Positions 11,842 to 23,494 of a stretch of DNA of 64,000 bases are shown in pieces. This DNA is from Craterostigma plantagineum (lineage: Eukaryota; Streptophyta; Magnoliopsida; Lamiales; Linderniaceae), in the NCBI GenBank assembly GCA_027422505.1, contig JAPQWV010000416.1, forward strand, positions 248,001 to 312,000. The letters are read 5' to 3'. Each line of letters begins with the position of its first letter. The first letter of the stretch is position 1. The position numbers were made by a program, and so were the translations under genes. The notes under the pieces are model-generated. The model was not told the DNA's origin. It made no database searches and saw nothing but the letters and a program-made list of their open reading frames with translations.

Positions 11842-13471
11842 ATGAAGAGGTACAGAAACAGAGGAGTCTGGGAATTCGAAAACCAAGTGATGGGTGCTGC
11901 TCATGGCAACGGAAAAGGAAGGGTTTTCAACGATGGCGGCGGAGACAGTAAGAAGGTGATTCTCGGCATAGATGGTGGGACGACCTCAACCGTGTGTGTA
12001 TGCATGCCTCTGACACCGCCTACGCAGCCGCTGCCCGAACCCTTGCCCGTCCTATCTCGGGCAGTCGCTGGCTGCTCAAATCACAACAGCGTCGGAGGTA
12101 TGATCGGAGAAGAAGAGCATTTCCTCTCCGTTTCATCTATAACTTCCTTCGGTTCTCAGCAGCTCTTAACGATTCTACGCTTTTGCGCAGAGCTCGCCGC
12201 GAGAGACGCTTTAGAGCGAGTTATGGCAGACGCTCTTGCCAAGTCATCTTCGGTCCGCTCGGACGTCCGAGCCGTTTGCCTTTCAGTGTCAGGCGTTAAC
12301 CATCAGAGCGATCAACAGCGCATACTTTCTTGGCTGAGGTTCTGCTTCTTCTCAAAAGTGTATTATCTTACCGCCGTCTCAAGCTGTGGCTTTGACTTTA
12401 CTCAGCAATTCTTGTCTCCTTTCTCTCGGTATAACGTGCAGAGAAATATTCCCTGGCCATGTCAAGTTATTCGTACAGAACGACGCCGTGGCTGCATTGG
12501 CTAGTGGGACGATGGGGAAGCTCCACGGCTGCGTACTTATAGCTGGTACAGGGACAATCGCTTATGGGGTTCTAGAAGATGGTAGGGAAGCTCGAGCTGC
12601 TGGCGCCGGCCCAGTTTTAGGCGACTGGGGAAGGTAAGAGAGGCTCCACACTTGTGTAGTTTCTCTCAGTCGAATAGATAATTAACTTAGGATCTTTTCT
12701 TTCTTTAGCGGATATGGCATTGCTGCGCAGGCGTTGACGGCTGTAATAAGGGCCCACGACGGCCGGGGTCAGCGCACTACGCTTACGAACAGCACCCTAG
12801 ATTTTCTCGATCTCTATTCCCCCAGATGAGCTTATTGGGTGTGTGTGTGTGTGTTGTAAGTCCTGAAAGTAGGGAATCACACGAAAACTGCTAAAAGAAA
12901 CGATTTTTACTGCTTCGAAGGTGGACTTACTCAGATTCGTCTTGGGCCCGCGTAGCCAATCTCTTCCCCGTCGTGGTTTCTTGCGCGGAAGCTGGCGATC
13001 AAGTGGCTGACGATATATTACACAACACAGTTTACGAGCTGGCGTCGAGCGTGAAGGCCGTCGTCAAGAGATTAGAACTGTGTGGTGAAGGCGCGTGCTA
13101 AAAATATGTCTCCCCTTACTTACACATTTACGGCTTTCGTATGCGGTTGATTCTTACCTTCGAATCTAAAACTGCAGACGGCAGAGAGGTGTTTCCTCTT
13201 GTGATGGTGGGTGGCGTTCTTGGTGCTAATAAGAAATGGGACGTAGGCGATAAGGTAATAAGCTGCATCTCCGAGGACTTTCCTGGCGTTTTTCCCATTC
13301 GTCCAAAGGTAAAGCAAAGCTGAAAGACATCGTCTCCCTATCTATCCTTTTATAACTGCTGTGTTAGAAATTTACATAGTGCTACGATCTTGTTAGGTTG
13401 AGCCTGCCGTTGGCGCTGCGTTGCTCGCTTTGAACTTTCTTACAAGGCAAGACGAAGCTGCTTGTTACTGA
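11842..13471 (+). CDS. N-acetyl-D-glucosamine kinase-like protein (BadF/BcrA ATPase fold), apparent frameshift
   Basis: Seven exons are recognisable: 11842-12097, 12191-12338, 12442-12633, 12709-12838, 12921-13084, 13178-13308 and 13397-13471. The N-terminal phosphate-binding motif (VILGIDGGTTSTVCVC) and the second phosphate motif (VLIAGTGTIAYG) place it in the ASKHA sugar-kinase fold, and the order matches the plant GlcNAc kinase. Plants use this enzyme to salvage GlcNAc into UDP-GlcNAc. In exon 4 the frame breaks at a run of five C (12819-12823): read as written it meets TGA at 12827-12829, whereas one base less gives the conserved PDELIGW continuation into exon 5. Exon 5 can end at a GT donor after 13084, or at a GC donor after 13090 that would keep two more conserved residues. 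Without the break the product would be about 365 residues. Either a sequencing error in a homopolymer or a recent null allele could explain this. Confidence 0.82.
12819..12829 (+). other. Frameshift at C5 run followed by in-frame TGA in the GlcNAc-kinase gene
   Basis: The phase entering exon 4 was traced from the preceding junction (AG/C GGA TAT) codon by codon. It meets TGA at 12827-12829 immediately after the five-C run. The conserved downstream peptide is in the +1 frame. Confidence 0.8.
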
Positions 13472-13852
13472 GAAAGAGAACGTATTATGTATCAGAAAGC
13501 AGTAGTGCGTGTCGATTTGTTTCAAGCTTGTTGGGCCTTTCGGCCCGTTTTGCTAGGCCCACTTATGATTATGTTAGGACCACTTACAATTTATCAGGTG
13601 AAAACTTGGAAAAATGGCTGTAACTGAACTAATGAGGAACACGTCATCGATGAGTGTCCAACCCTCTTATAACAGCGAGTAACAACACATCCGACGAGTC
13701 AGAGGTCTCCACGTGTCCATTTAGCCACGCGTCGCGGTCTGATTGGTTTTACTGCGTTCTTTCGCGGAACCATTTGTCGCACCCACTCTCATTCTCATAA
13801 ACCCCGCCGTTGGCACTAGATCTCCGTCTTCCTTCATTCGAACCCCGCGAAG
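13472..13852. other. Intergenic region and HSP70-17 promoter
   Basis: Short region between the kinase-like gene and HSP70-17. It carries TGGGCC and GGCCCG motifs near 13532-13546, a UPRE-like CACGTCATC at 13640-13648 and a G-box CCACGTGT at 13709-13716. Confidence 0.6.
13640..13716 (+). promoter_or_regulatory. UPR-like element and G-box upstream of HSP70-17
   Basis: CACGTCATCG (13640-13649) is, on the reverse strand, CGATGACGTG. It contains the TGACGTG core recognised by ER-stress bZIP factors (bZIP60/bZIP28 type) and, on the forward strand, the TCATCG motif reported for plant UPR promoters. CCACGTGT at 13709-13716 is a G-box. Both lie 137-213 bases before the ATG of an ER chaperone gene, the expected place for UPR control. 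Function is inferred. I looked for a full ERSE (CCAAT-N9-CCACG) and did not find one. Confidence 0.55.
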
Positions 13853-16800
13853 ATGGCGTCGTTCTATCACCGTTCCCTCCTTACTGTATTGATCGGAGTA
13901 ATACTGACCGCATTGTTATTCGCCGGGAGCGCGAGCGCTGCGGCGGTTGCCAGCGTCGATCTCGGTTCGGAATCGCTGAAAGTCGCCGTTGTCAACCTCA
14001 AGCCGAACACTCCTCCGATCTCAATCGCGATCAACGAAATGTCGAAGCGGAAGACGCCGAACCTCATCGCGTTCCACCAAAACTCTCGGTTGATCGGGGA
14101 GGAAGCTTCCAATCTCCTCGCTAGATACCCGACCAAAGTGTACTCTCACATCACTCACCTCCTATCCAAGGATTACGCTCGAATTCAGGAATTCCTACGT
14201 AAGCAGCTCCTGAATTATCAGACTTCCCTCGAAAAGGACAGGAATACTGCCGTATTTGAGACCGAATCGGGAACTTTTACGGCGGAGGAGACGGTGGCGA
14301 TGATTTTGAAGTACGCCGTCAGTTTGGCGGAGGTCCACGCCCGTGCGCCCGTGAGGGACGTGGTTGTGACGGTCCCGGGGTTTATGGGCGTTTCCGAGAG
14401 GAGAGCATTGTTGAACGCTGCTGATCTGGCGGGGGTGAATGTATTGGCTCTGTTGAACGAACATGCCGGGGCGGCATTGCAGTACGGTATTGACAAGGAT
14501 TTTGCTAATGGGTCAAGGAATGTGGTGTTTTATGATATGGGGGCCACAGGGACATATGCGGCATTGGTGGGTTACTCAGCGTATACAGGAAAAGAGGCAG
14601 GGAGGACTGTGTCAGTAAATCAATTTCAGGTAGGGGAATCAGGTTGTTTTCGTTTTGTGTGAAGCAGTGATGTGGTGTTGTGAACCAATTGCTCTTTATG
14701 TTTGAGCTTTTGATGCAGTGGTGGTCTTCTTTTATTAATGCCAGAGTATACATGTCTATCTTAGTATTGGTGTAATTATTTGGACTTATGCCATTCGTTT
14801 GAGTTATATGTTGATTTGTATTATCTTATTCTTACTACTCCCTTTGATGTATTTGCTGCTGAATGAATTCTAGGTCAAGGATGTTAGATGGGATGCTAAT
14901 CTTGGAGGACAGAGTATGGAATTGAGACTGGTGGAATATTTTGCAGATCAGTTTAATAAGCAACTTGGTAATGATGTTGATATAAGAAACTCTCCGAAGG
15001 CAATAGCCAAATTGAAAAAACAAGTTAAGCGCACCAAGGAAATCCTCAGCGCAAACACCATGGCTCCAATCTCTGTTGAATCTCTTTATGATGATCGTGA
15101 TTTTAGGTCTGATGCTTCTTGTTTAAGTCTTGATTTTTTGTTATAATAATAAATATATGCTAAATAATTCATTATCGTAGCAGCAGGGCTATTTGTAGAT
15201 CCCGATTTTTGACTTTCCACCTAGTAATTTTCTGCTAACCTCTAGTGAGGTTAGGGTTTAGGGTGCCTTCTTTATTAGAGTGCAGAAGATTGTTTTTCCA
15301 TTCTCAATATTTTCACCTTTTCCTTTTCATTTTTAGGAGCACTATAACTCGGGAGAAGTTTGAAGAGCTCTGTGAAGATATCTGGGAACGAGCCATTGTT
15401 CCTCTTAGAGATGTTCTCAAGCATTCGGGATTGAATGTTGACGATTTGCACGCTGTGGAATTGATTGGTGGTGCCACTCGAGTTCCAAAGTTGCAGGTAT
15501 TACCATCCTACTTCAGGAGTTACCACTTGGCACTTGTAGACATTGTTCATTTATTAATAACAGCTTCATTAGAATTCTGAGGAAATTGTTTTTCCCTAAC
15601 CTATTCCCCTCCCTGATTGGCCTCCGAACAAAATGGTGAAAGTGATCTTTGATCCATTCGAATCTGACCTATAAGTTTTCGTTTACAGAGTAAACTACAG
15701 GAACTTCTCGGGAGGAAGGAATTGGATAAACATCTGGATGCTGATGAGGCTATTGTTCTAGGTGCCTCGCTACTGGCTGCAAATTTAAGTGACGGTATCA
15801 AGTTGAACCGTAAGCTAGGAATGATTGATGGTTCTACTTATGGTTTTGTGATGGAACTGAATGGAGATGGTCTTTTGAAAGATGAGAGCACCAGACAGCT
15901 GATTGTGCCAAGATTGAAAAAGTTGCCCAGCAAGGTTAATAACTCTCAAACCTATGCTATTGGCATCCATTTATCTGTTTGGAAGTTATTTGATTTGCTT
16001 TGGTTTTGCTACAGATGTTCAGGTCTATTGTTCACAACAAAGATTTTGAAGTTTCACTTGCCTATGAGAGTGAAGATTTGATGCCACCGGGTGTTACTTC
16101 TCTCTCGTTTGCTGAATATGATATCTCAGGTCTTGCTGATGCTAGTGAAAAGTAAGGCCTACTATAGTTAATAAAACAGTTCTTCATTCATGGAGTGATT
16201 CCTTCACAAAATTTTCCTAATGCCCGTTTATTTTACAGGTACTCGTCACGAAATCTGTCAGCCCCAGTTAAGGCCAATTTACACTTTTCTCTATCTAGAA
16301 GTGGTGTATTTTCCTTGGATCGTGCAGAAGCTGTTATTGAAATAACGGAATGGGTAGAAGTTCCACGAAAGAATCTGACATTTGACAACTCAACGTCGAC
16401 GTCTGTCAACAATACAAATGCCGATGATAACAATGCTGAAAAGGAAAGCAATGACAAGTTGGAGCCGAACAATGGGAACACCGATGTTTCAGATTCTGGT
16501 CTAAATGTTTCAAGCCCGGTTGATCTTGGTACTGAAAAGAAGCTGAAAAAGAGAACTTTTCGTGTTCCACTTAAGGTAATATGGTCCATAATACGGAGAA
16601 TATCCTCTGTTAGCAGCAGTTTCAGTTAAAGTTTAATTGGTATGTTCTGTAGGTTATTGAGAAGACAAAGGGACCAGGTATGCCAATCTCAAAAGAATCT
16701 TTTGCTGGGTCCAAAACTAAATTAGAAGTATTGGACAAGAAGGATGCAGAAAGAAAAAGAACCGCTGAACTGAAAAATAATTTGGAAGGGTACATATATT

Positions 16801-18247
16801 CTACTAAAGACAAGGTAAGAGTATTTGTGAGTTACCTGTCCTTGAGGGTTGAAGTTTTCCGGATAAACTTACGCTATGCAACTTCATTATGTTTCTAGCT
16901 CGAGTCTGAAGAGTTTGCAACAATCTCAACTGACCAAGAGAGACAGGCCTTTCTCGAAAAACTCAATGAGGTTGGCTATCTTACCCCAACCCCCCTCTTG
17001 AGGACGAGTGTGTGCATGCGTGCGTGCTTGTATGTGTTTTCGTTTTTGTACTGGCTAAGACTGACTACCCTAAGGCTAACCTTAACCCAGGTAGAGGATT
17101 GGTTGTATACTGATGGTGAGGATGCTTCTGCTAATGAGTTTCAAGAACGCCTAGATACGTTGAAGGCTGTCGGTGATCCCATATTCTTTAGGTTTGTCTG
17201 CATTGGCATTATATACCATCATTGATGGCTTACATGTTGGGTTGATGTGTTCTTACATTCAGATTTTCTTTCTCCAGATACAATGAACTTACAGCACGCC
17301 CAGCCTCATGCGAGCATGCACAAAAATATCTTACTGAGTTACAGCAGGTGAAGTGAATCTGGTTAAGCATTTGGTTATTTCCATTACCACATTACGGGGC
17401 TTCTTTCTGAGATTGCAGAATGTTTCTTAGAATAATATCCTTAAGGTTCCCATGGATAGTTCACCTTTTAGGTTAGACTTGGCTTGCTTTCTGAGGTCTG
17501 TATCTAATAATTTTATGTCCATAAAAATTTTTAGGTTGTGCAAAAATGGGAAAAGGACAAACCTTGGCTGCCAACGGATAAGATAAATGAGGTTCTGTCT
17601 GATGACTTTTTTCAAAGAACATACTTCAGCAGAACTATATATTATGTTATTCTAACTTGTTTCATCCATATCCCTTCAATTTTTCAGGTGACAAAGGGAG
17701 CTGAAAAGTTGAAGATTTGGTTAAGTGACAAGGAGGCGGAACAGAAGAAGTAAGTTTTATCATGTAACTAGGAAAAGAATCCTTCTTTACATTGTATTTT
17801 TTAGGACATTAAATAACATATTTCTTGAATCTTGCATTCTCATTGAAACCTTTGTTTCCCCTGACCAGGACTGCTGGGTTCAGTACACCAGCATTCACTT
17901 CCGACGAAGTTTATTCGAAGGTTTTGGACCTCCAAGACATGGTATGACGTCCTCTATACCCCCATAGTAGACCATTACTCTGAATTATAGTGATATTTTC
18001 ACATAGGCATATCTTTCTTATTCAGTAGTAATGCATGCAGGTTACAAAAATCAACAGAATCCCCAAGCCAAAACCTAAAGTGGAGAAACCTGCTAAGGCA
18101 GAACCCGAAAGCACAGGGGATAAAGCAAATGCCACAGAATCTGAACCAGAAACCTCATCAAAAGAACAACCTACTGAAGACGGTTCGTCAGACGATGTGT
18201 CTAATGGCAAGGAAGATTCTCAATCCAATACGCACGATGAGTTGTAA
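13853..18247 (+). CDS. HSP70-17: ER-lumenal HSP70-17 / GRP170 (HYOU1-like) chaperone
   Basis: Fourteen coding exons splice in phase to 897 residues (Arabidopsis HSP70-17 is 867): 13853-14629, 14874-15106, 15337-15496, 15689-15934, 16015-16151, 16239-16575, 16653-16814, 16899-16970, 17091-17191, 17278-17347, 17535-17591, 17688-17749, 17869-17941, 18041-18247. A signal peptide (about 1-30, ending GSASAAA) precedes an HSP70-type ATPase domain (ASVDLGSESLKVAVV; VVVTVPGFMG; VELIGGATRVPKLQ). Then come a beta-sandwich part, a Lys/Glu/Asn-rich linker, a helical lid and a C-terminal HDEL (894-897). The HDEL retrieves it to the ER. GRP170 proteins act as nucleotide-exchange factor and holdase for BiP. 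The large exon 6 has an Asn-rich insert (NNTNADDNNAEKESNDK). The promoter carries ER-stress-like motifs, consistent with the role. Confidence 0.96.
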
Positions 18248-18821
18248 TATGATCCAAGATCTTCGCAAACGGCGCTCTCCCAGTTACTGACTTTTTAGCT
18301 GAAGAACATTGGTTGGTTGCGGACCAGCGAAATTTTTGAGCGAACGCACTTGTCACCGTTTATGATGATGGATTTGCCATCTTTCCTCCCGATATTTAAA
18401 AAATTAGATATAGGTTAGCAGAAACAGAAGTATGCTTTCTGTCATTTATGAGCTTTTTCATTATATATTATTGATCGACGCTGTTGGTCGTTCATGATCT
18501 ATTTTCGGCGTTTGGTAGCACATTATATTATCTGATTTCTTTTAGTGATAAAACCATGATATATATTCCCAAGTAATTGAAGTCTTAAAGAGCATGTCAA
18601 ATGACAGTTTGGTGACATGTTTGCATGTCATAAGTCTATTCATGTTGATAACGATAACATTAAACCTTTTTCGCAAGAAAAATGCCTCCTTTACAGCAAA
18701 CCACAGGCAGGCAGGCAACACCTTCAACTCTTCCAAAGCATAAATCGAACATTCAGGCATAAAAATCCAGCCCAACACATCTCCCATGATTCTTCATATT
18801 GCTGTCTTGTATCCATCCACA
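18248..18821. other. Convergent intergenic region
   Basis: Shared 3' flank of HSP70-17 (+) and PAT1 (-). No coding or structural signal beyond AT-rich UTR-like sequence. Confidence 0.5.
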
Positions 18822-21800
18822 CTAACCCTTAACCGATTCAAGATTCACTTGTCCGCCGCTCCCACCACGTGAGCTAGAACTAGCGACGGCCATAGATCTC
18901 TGAGCGAAATTCGCAAGAAACTTCCTCTGCTTCTCATCAGTGTGTGGAAGGCTAGCACGTATAATCTCAACAGGCATCTCTCTGCTCACTGCTTTTGCAG
19001 CCTCCGAGCCACCAACCTCCTCAAGATTCGACGGGCCCTCAGAAACCATCATCAGTTGCACGATGCTACTGTACTTGCTGGCGCAGTACTTTGTCAGTAG
19101 GTTAAAGAAAGCATCGAACGAAGCCTTCCACAGTCCACGATTTGGTATGCTGAAGCTGGTCGGCTGAGGATCTTGTAATAACTGAGCGGCTCTTTCCAAC
19201 ACAGACTTCAAGGTTATTGCTGCGCCGTCGCCAGCTGGGCTTCCGATTGGACGGAGAGGTGGTTGCTCAGAGGAGCAAACAACAGCAGCTAGACAAGCAC
19301 TCAGTGCATTGAGATCCATGGCGTTAACATACGCTGAGACCGTCTGGGCCAGCTTGTTGATAGTTTCAGACGCCTCTTTATCAGATGGGAGGCCGCCAAA
19401 GAGGAATCTCAAGTGGCGGAATATCGCCATGCATACTATTCTGCCGAGCTCAGTACCCGGCGAAATAAGCTGGAGATATCTTGTGATGAGCTTTCGACCT
19501 TTGGGGATTGAGACTACTCGTAGGAATACTATATCATCCCTCGGCGAGAGGGTGGAATTTCCAGTCTTTCCAAGTGGGTCGACGAGCTGAAGGGTGGCTG
19601 CTAGCCCTTCTAGAAGAATGTGTCGCTTTTGTCTCAGGTGGGTCCCACTGGCTTGGAACTGCAAAAGACGGTCAATGTCATCCACTTCCAAGAGAAGGCG
19701 CAGCCCACTCTCGATTGTAACCCTAGCGGCCAGCATAGGCTCTTGTTCTAAAGACTTCCCAGGAATTCTCTGCTCCGAGCTATTATCTCCACAAGCAGGC
19801 GGCGGAGGGTCGGATTCTAGAAGCGCTTGGGGCCTACGAACTGAAGTGAAGCAAACACTTCCATGAGCATCAACGTGGAGATGTGATTGGGACTCGCCAC
19901 TGCTATTACGGGTTCGAGAAGATTGTTCCTTCGCTTGGGAAGGGCAGAAACGGAAGTTAGACCCTTCCTCTGCAGCTTTCTTGGCAAGACAGGCTTGGTG
20001 ATAGTAATCGTTGGCGTAAGGGTCGTTGCCATGGTTTAGAGAATGCTGCAGCTTCACGATCCCCTCTATCTCTTCAGCAGTCATGTACGATGACGGCTTA
20101 AATTTGTTCAAACTGCTCTCACTCCTAAGGCTATTGGCATCAGATCCTTGATGGGAGAATCTTACAGAGTGTTTACTCTTCTGCGAGGATTTAGATTTCG
20201 AATCCCTCTTACCACTGAAACTGCCCCTAGTCGAATGTGGCGGCGAAGCAAAGCTGTTGAATAGTTGAGATTGCAACGGCAAGAAATGTGGCTGAATTGA
20301 GTGGCCCAGTCTATGATGCTGTGGAGATAGTAGCTGTGATGGTAACATACCGCTGTAGTGCTGTGGCTGAAAGACATTGTTTAATTGAATAGACTGCTTC
20401 CCATGAAGCAGACCTGCATGGCTACTCCAATTGTTTTGAAGATGAGAGTTACCATAGAGATTAGGTGAAGACAAATGAGACATATTTGCACTATATTGAA
20501 AGCCACGAGGCAAACCAGGCAAACTGATACTAGGGCTGGATAGATTGGAGCTGCTCTGATACGAGTACGGTGACTGAGGTCCAAGAGAAAGAGACGACAA
20601 ATCGAGATGATGAGAAATATGATCAGATCCAGGTGGAGGGAAGGAGGTGAATGATGATTTTGGAACTAAAATCGGCTCGCTGGAAAACCTTTGCAACTGT
20701 GGTTGATGCTCGGGATATGAAGATGTTCTTTGTAAAGGCTTATATTCTGGTATATACGGCGAAGAAAAAAGGGGCTGTGATGACCATCTCTTATTATCCG
20801 CATAACTTTCAGAATCAGAGATATGCTGGTCAACCCAGTCAAAGGACTCTGCCTCTCGTGTCCACTCTGTCGCAGATGAACCTGAAGTAGCATTTGTTAA
20901 TAACAGAAATAAACCTACAAGTAAAAAATGTTAAAATCTGAAGAAAAAATAAAAGACACTACATAATGATTATCTTTTGCCAAATCCATAAGGCTTAAGA
21001 GCTGATTAATTATATTTTTCAAGAGCAAGGGAGTCAGGGAGGGATATGAGGTACTAAAGTGAATCATTTTCTCCAAATTTTATCCGCTGTTTGGAATAGA
21101 AAATTAATCCACACCCTTTCAAGCATAATAAAATGATCTGATGGAACAAAGACAATAGTAGTTTGAGAAACATGCAACGTAATTGCAATGTGGAAAGAAG
21201 CAAAAGAACTCACTCTCCCTCGAGAATGATCCAGATGTTCGTTCGCCAATAACTCCAGGATGTCTTGCCCCAGAAACACCTCTATTCAACTGCAGAACAC
21301 AAAATAGCAGAAACATTAGAAGCAACCAAAAGTGGAAAAGTTTTCCTTGTTCTCGCAAAGAGTCAGCAGGTGTCCTCGTGTTAGAAAGGACTTCCATTTG
21401 TCTGCCCAGAAAGACGTCACAGCATATAAATATAGCAACATTAAACAGTATGATCAACCCACTCTTATTACCCCTCGTTGGAGTGATCCAGAATACAAGT
21501 TCTACATGCTGATAAGAATAAAAAACAAGCTTACAAAAAATAATCAATCTAAAATAATGAACTCAAAAGAACAGGAAATAACAGGATTCAGGGCAACCTA
21601 CCTTTGCAAAGGTTGTTGCCAGGTCGTCAATATCCGATAGTGATCCATATCCTGAGCTCTGCTTCGATTACATAAAGGAACTACGTTAGATCCAGGAGAC
21701 AGCCATACAAGAAAACTAGGAACCAAAAAACACATATGCTATCCCAAAGAGCAGCAATATAAAAAAATTCAGAACCTCCTTTTTGTCAAACAGATGATAC

Positions 21801-22172
21801 TCATTCAACTCATCGCCAACGAATCCACCACCAATCATCGGACTGCCTTCTTTCTCGTCTTCCAAACACCGCAAGTCCACCCCATCCATTACATCTTTGC
21901 CAAAAAATGCATATTGGGAAGCGTCGAACATATCACCACCTGCGACGAAAAATAAGAACACGTGTAACCAACCATCAAAATCCCCAACACAACACTAAGA
22001 AAAAGCTTCAACTTTACACAAGCATATAAAAAGCCAATAACAATTTTATAGTTTGGCAGCAAACAACAACCCTAAGCTAAGCAAGCCAAAAAAAAAAGAA
22101 CATACCTGATAATGAGCTGCCCGAAGCCAAATCAGTGAAATCATAATCATCTCTACTGTTGGATCCCTCCAT
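18822..22172 (-). CDS. PAT1: PAT1-like topoisomerase II-associated protein (deadenylation-dependent decapping factor)
   Basis: Five exons on the minus strand (22106-22172, 21776-21939, 21602-21658, 21214-21289, 18822-20881) give 807 residues, the usual size of plant PAT1. The N-terminus has an acidic segment ([15 protein letters not shown]) and the conserved [15 protein letters not shown] motif split by an intron. A long Pro/Ser/Gln/Leu-rich disordered middle follows. The C-terminal helical domain (about residues 480-800) begins after [25 protein letters not shown]1 bridges deadenylation and decapping: it binds LSM1-7 and DCP factors in P-bodies, and in Arabidopsis it is a MAP kinase (MPK4) substrate linked to immunity. 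The start ATG is preceded by a leader running toward 22440. No defect was seen. Confidence 0.94.
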
Positions 22173-23494
22173 GACGATCAAATTAACTCCAAGCCTAACT
22201 CGATCACGCCGACAAACACGTAAAAACCCCGAGTTTCCCCAATGCTAATCTTCTAAAACTCTTTCTTCGCAATGCTGTGCTATTACTAGGGTTACAAAAG
22301 CAGGCAAAATATGAGACGCAAACTATGTACATAGACGCGTATGGAGTTCACCCATGGAACGGTTGGTTAGTCATATCTGAATTTGTGTGTGTTAGAGAAA
22401 TCGCACTGATGTGAAATTCACAGAGAAAATATATAATTGCCAAGGGATGGGGCCGAATAAATATACACAAAGCTAGTCAATATTTAATCTCCTGACTAAA
22501 TAAATATATATGGAATTGCCTATGGACAATGACACAAATATAAATTATTGTAATTGCTGGGTTTGAATTTATTGACTGAAATAAATTATAGTCGTAGGTA
22601 AGAATAAGATGCCGACTCGAGTAATGACCACGAAACTCATAAAAGATATTAAGACAAAGATTTCGTGGAAGTCAACATTAGTCAATATATTATTGTAACT
22701 ATAACGATAGTAATGGTGATTCGCAGCAGTGAGCCCATCACATATGTATGTGGGCTATGGAGTTGTAATTTTTGCTGTCCCCAACCCATTCTTATTACTA
22801 ATACCTTGCGCACAATGTATGCCTGCGCGTAAAATCTAATTATATTTATGTTATGTCAAATTTTGATAGATTTAATAAATAAAACTAGCTTTTAAATATA
22901 CAAAATGAAAAGTGCGTGGTGTAAGTACAATAACTTAAACGTTTAGAAATAAAATGATAACTTATTTAATTAATTAAATTACAAATAAATAGACTAACAT
23001 GCAAATTAAATGACAGACCAATTGACAGTTTTAGCCAACCCTAGACACTTTATATATTAGAATAATTTAATTATGCATGTATATAAATTGTAAAATTAAA
23101 GGTATAACAATTAACTAAAATTAGTAATTAACTAAAATAAGTAATTAAAATATAGTGGGTTATTTTTTTACTTTTACTATTATTTTTTTTTTGTGAAATT
23201 GAAAAAACGATGAGACAGTAGCATATCCCTCGCATCTAATAAAATAGAATAGATAGAATGAACATTCACATATATATATATATATATATATACATATTAA
23301 TTATGGACAACATTATTCACAATTAAAGCAAGCCTCATATGTACTTCAAGAATCAGCGGAGGATCATAACATGCATCACAACGATGGAATCTCAAAGCTT
23401 CGTTCTAAGTTGTTAATTACATCGGATCATATCCGTTATATAACAAAAAACAAAGTTAAACAATCTCATTTTTTTATTCCCGACCGTCAACTAA
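22173..23494. other. Intergenic region, PAT1 promoter and 3' flank of the CHY/RING gene
   Basis: AT-rich with a (TA)n run at about 23271-23292. No gene seen. Confidence 0.5.

Noticed and set aside
13690..13760. Full ER stress element (CCAAT-N9-CCACG) upstream of HSP70-17
   Set aside because: CCACG and ATTGG are both present but in the wrong orientation and spacing.
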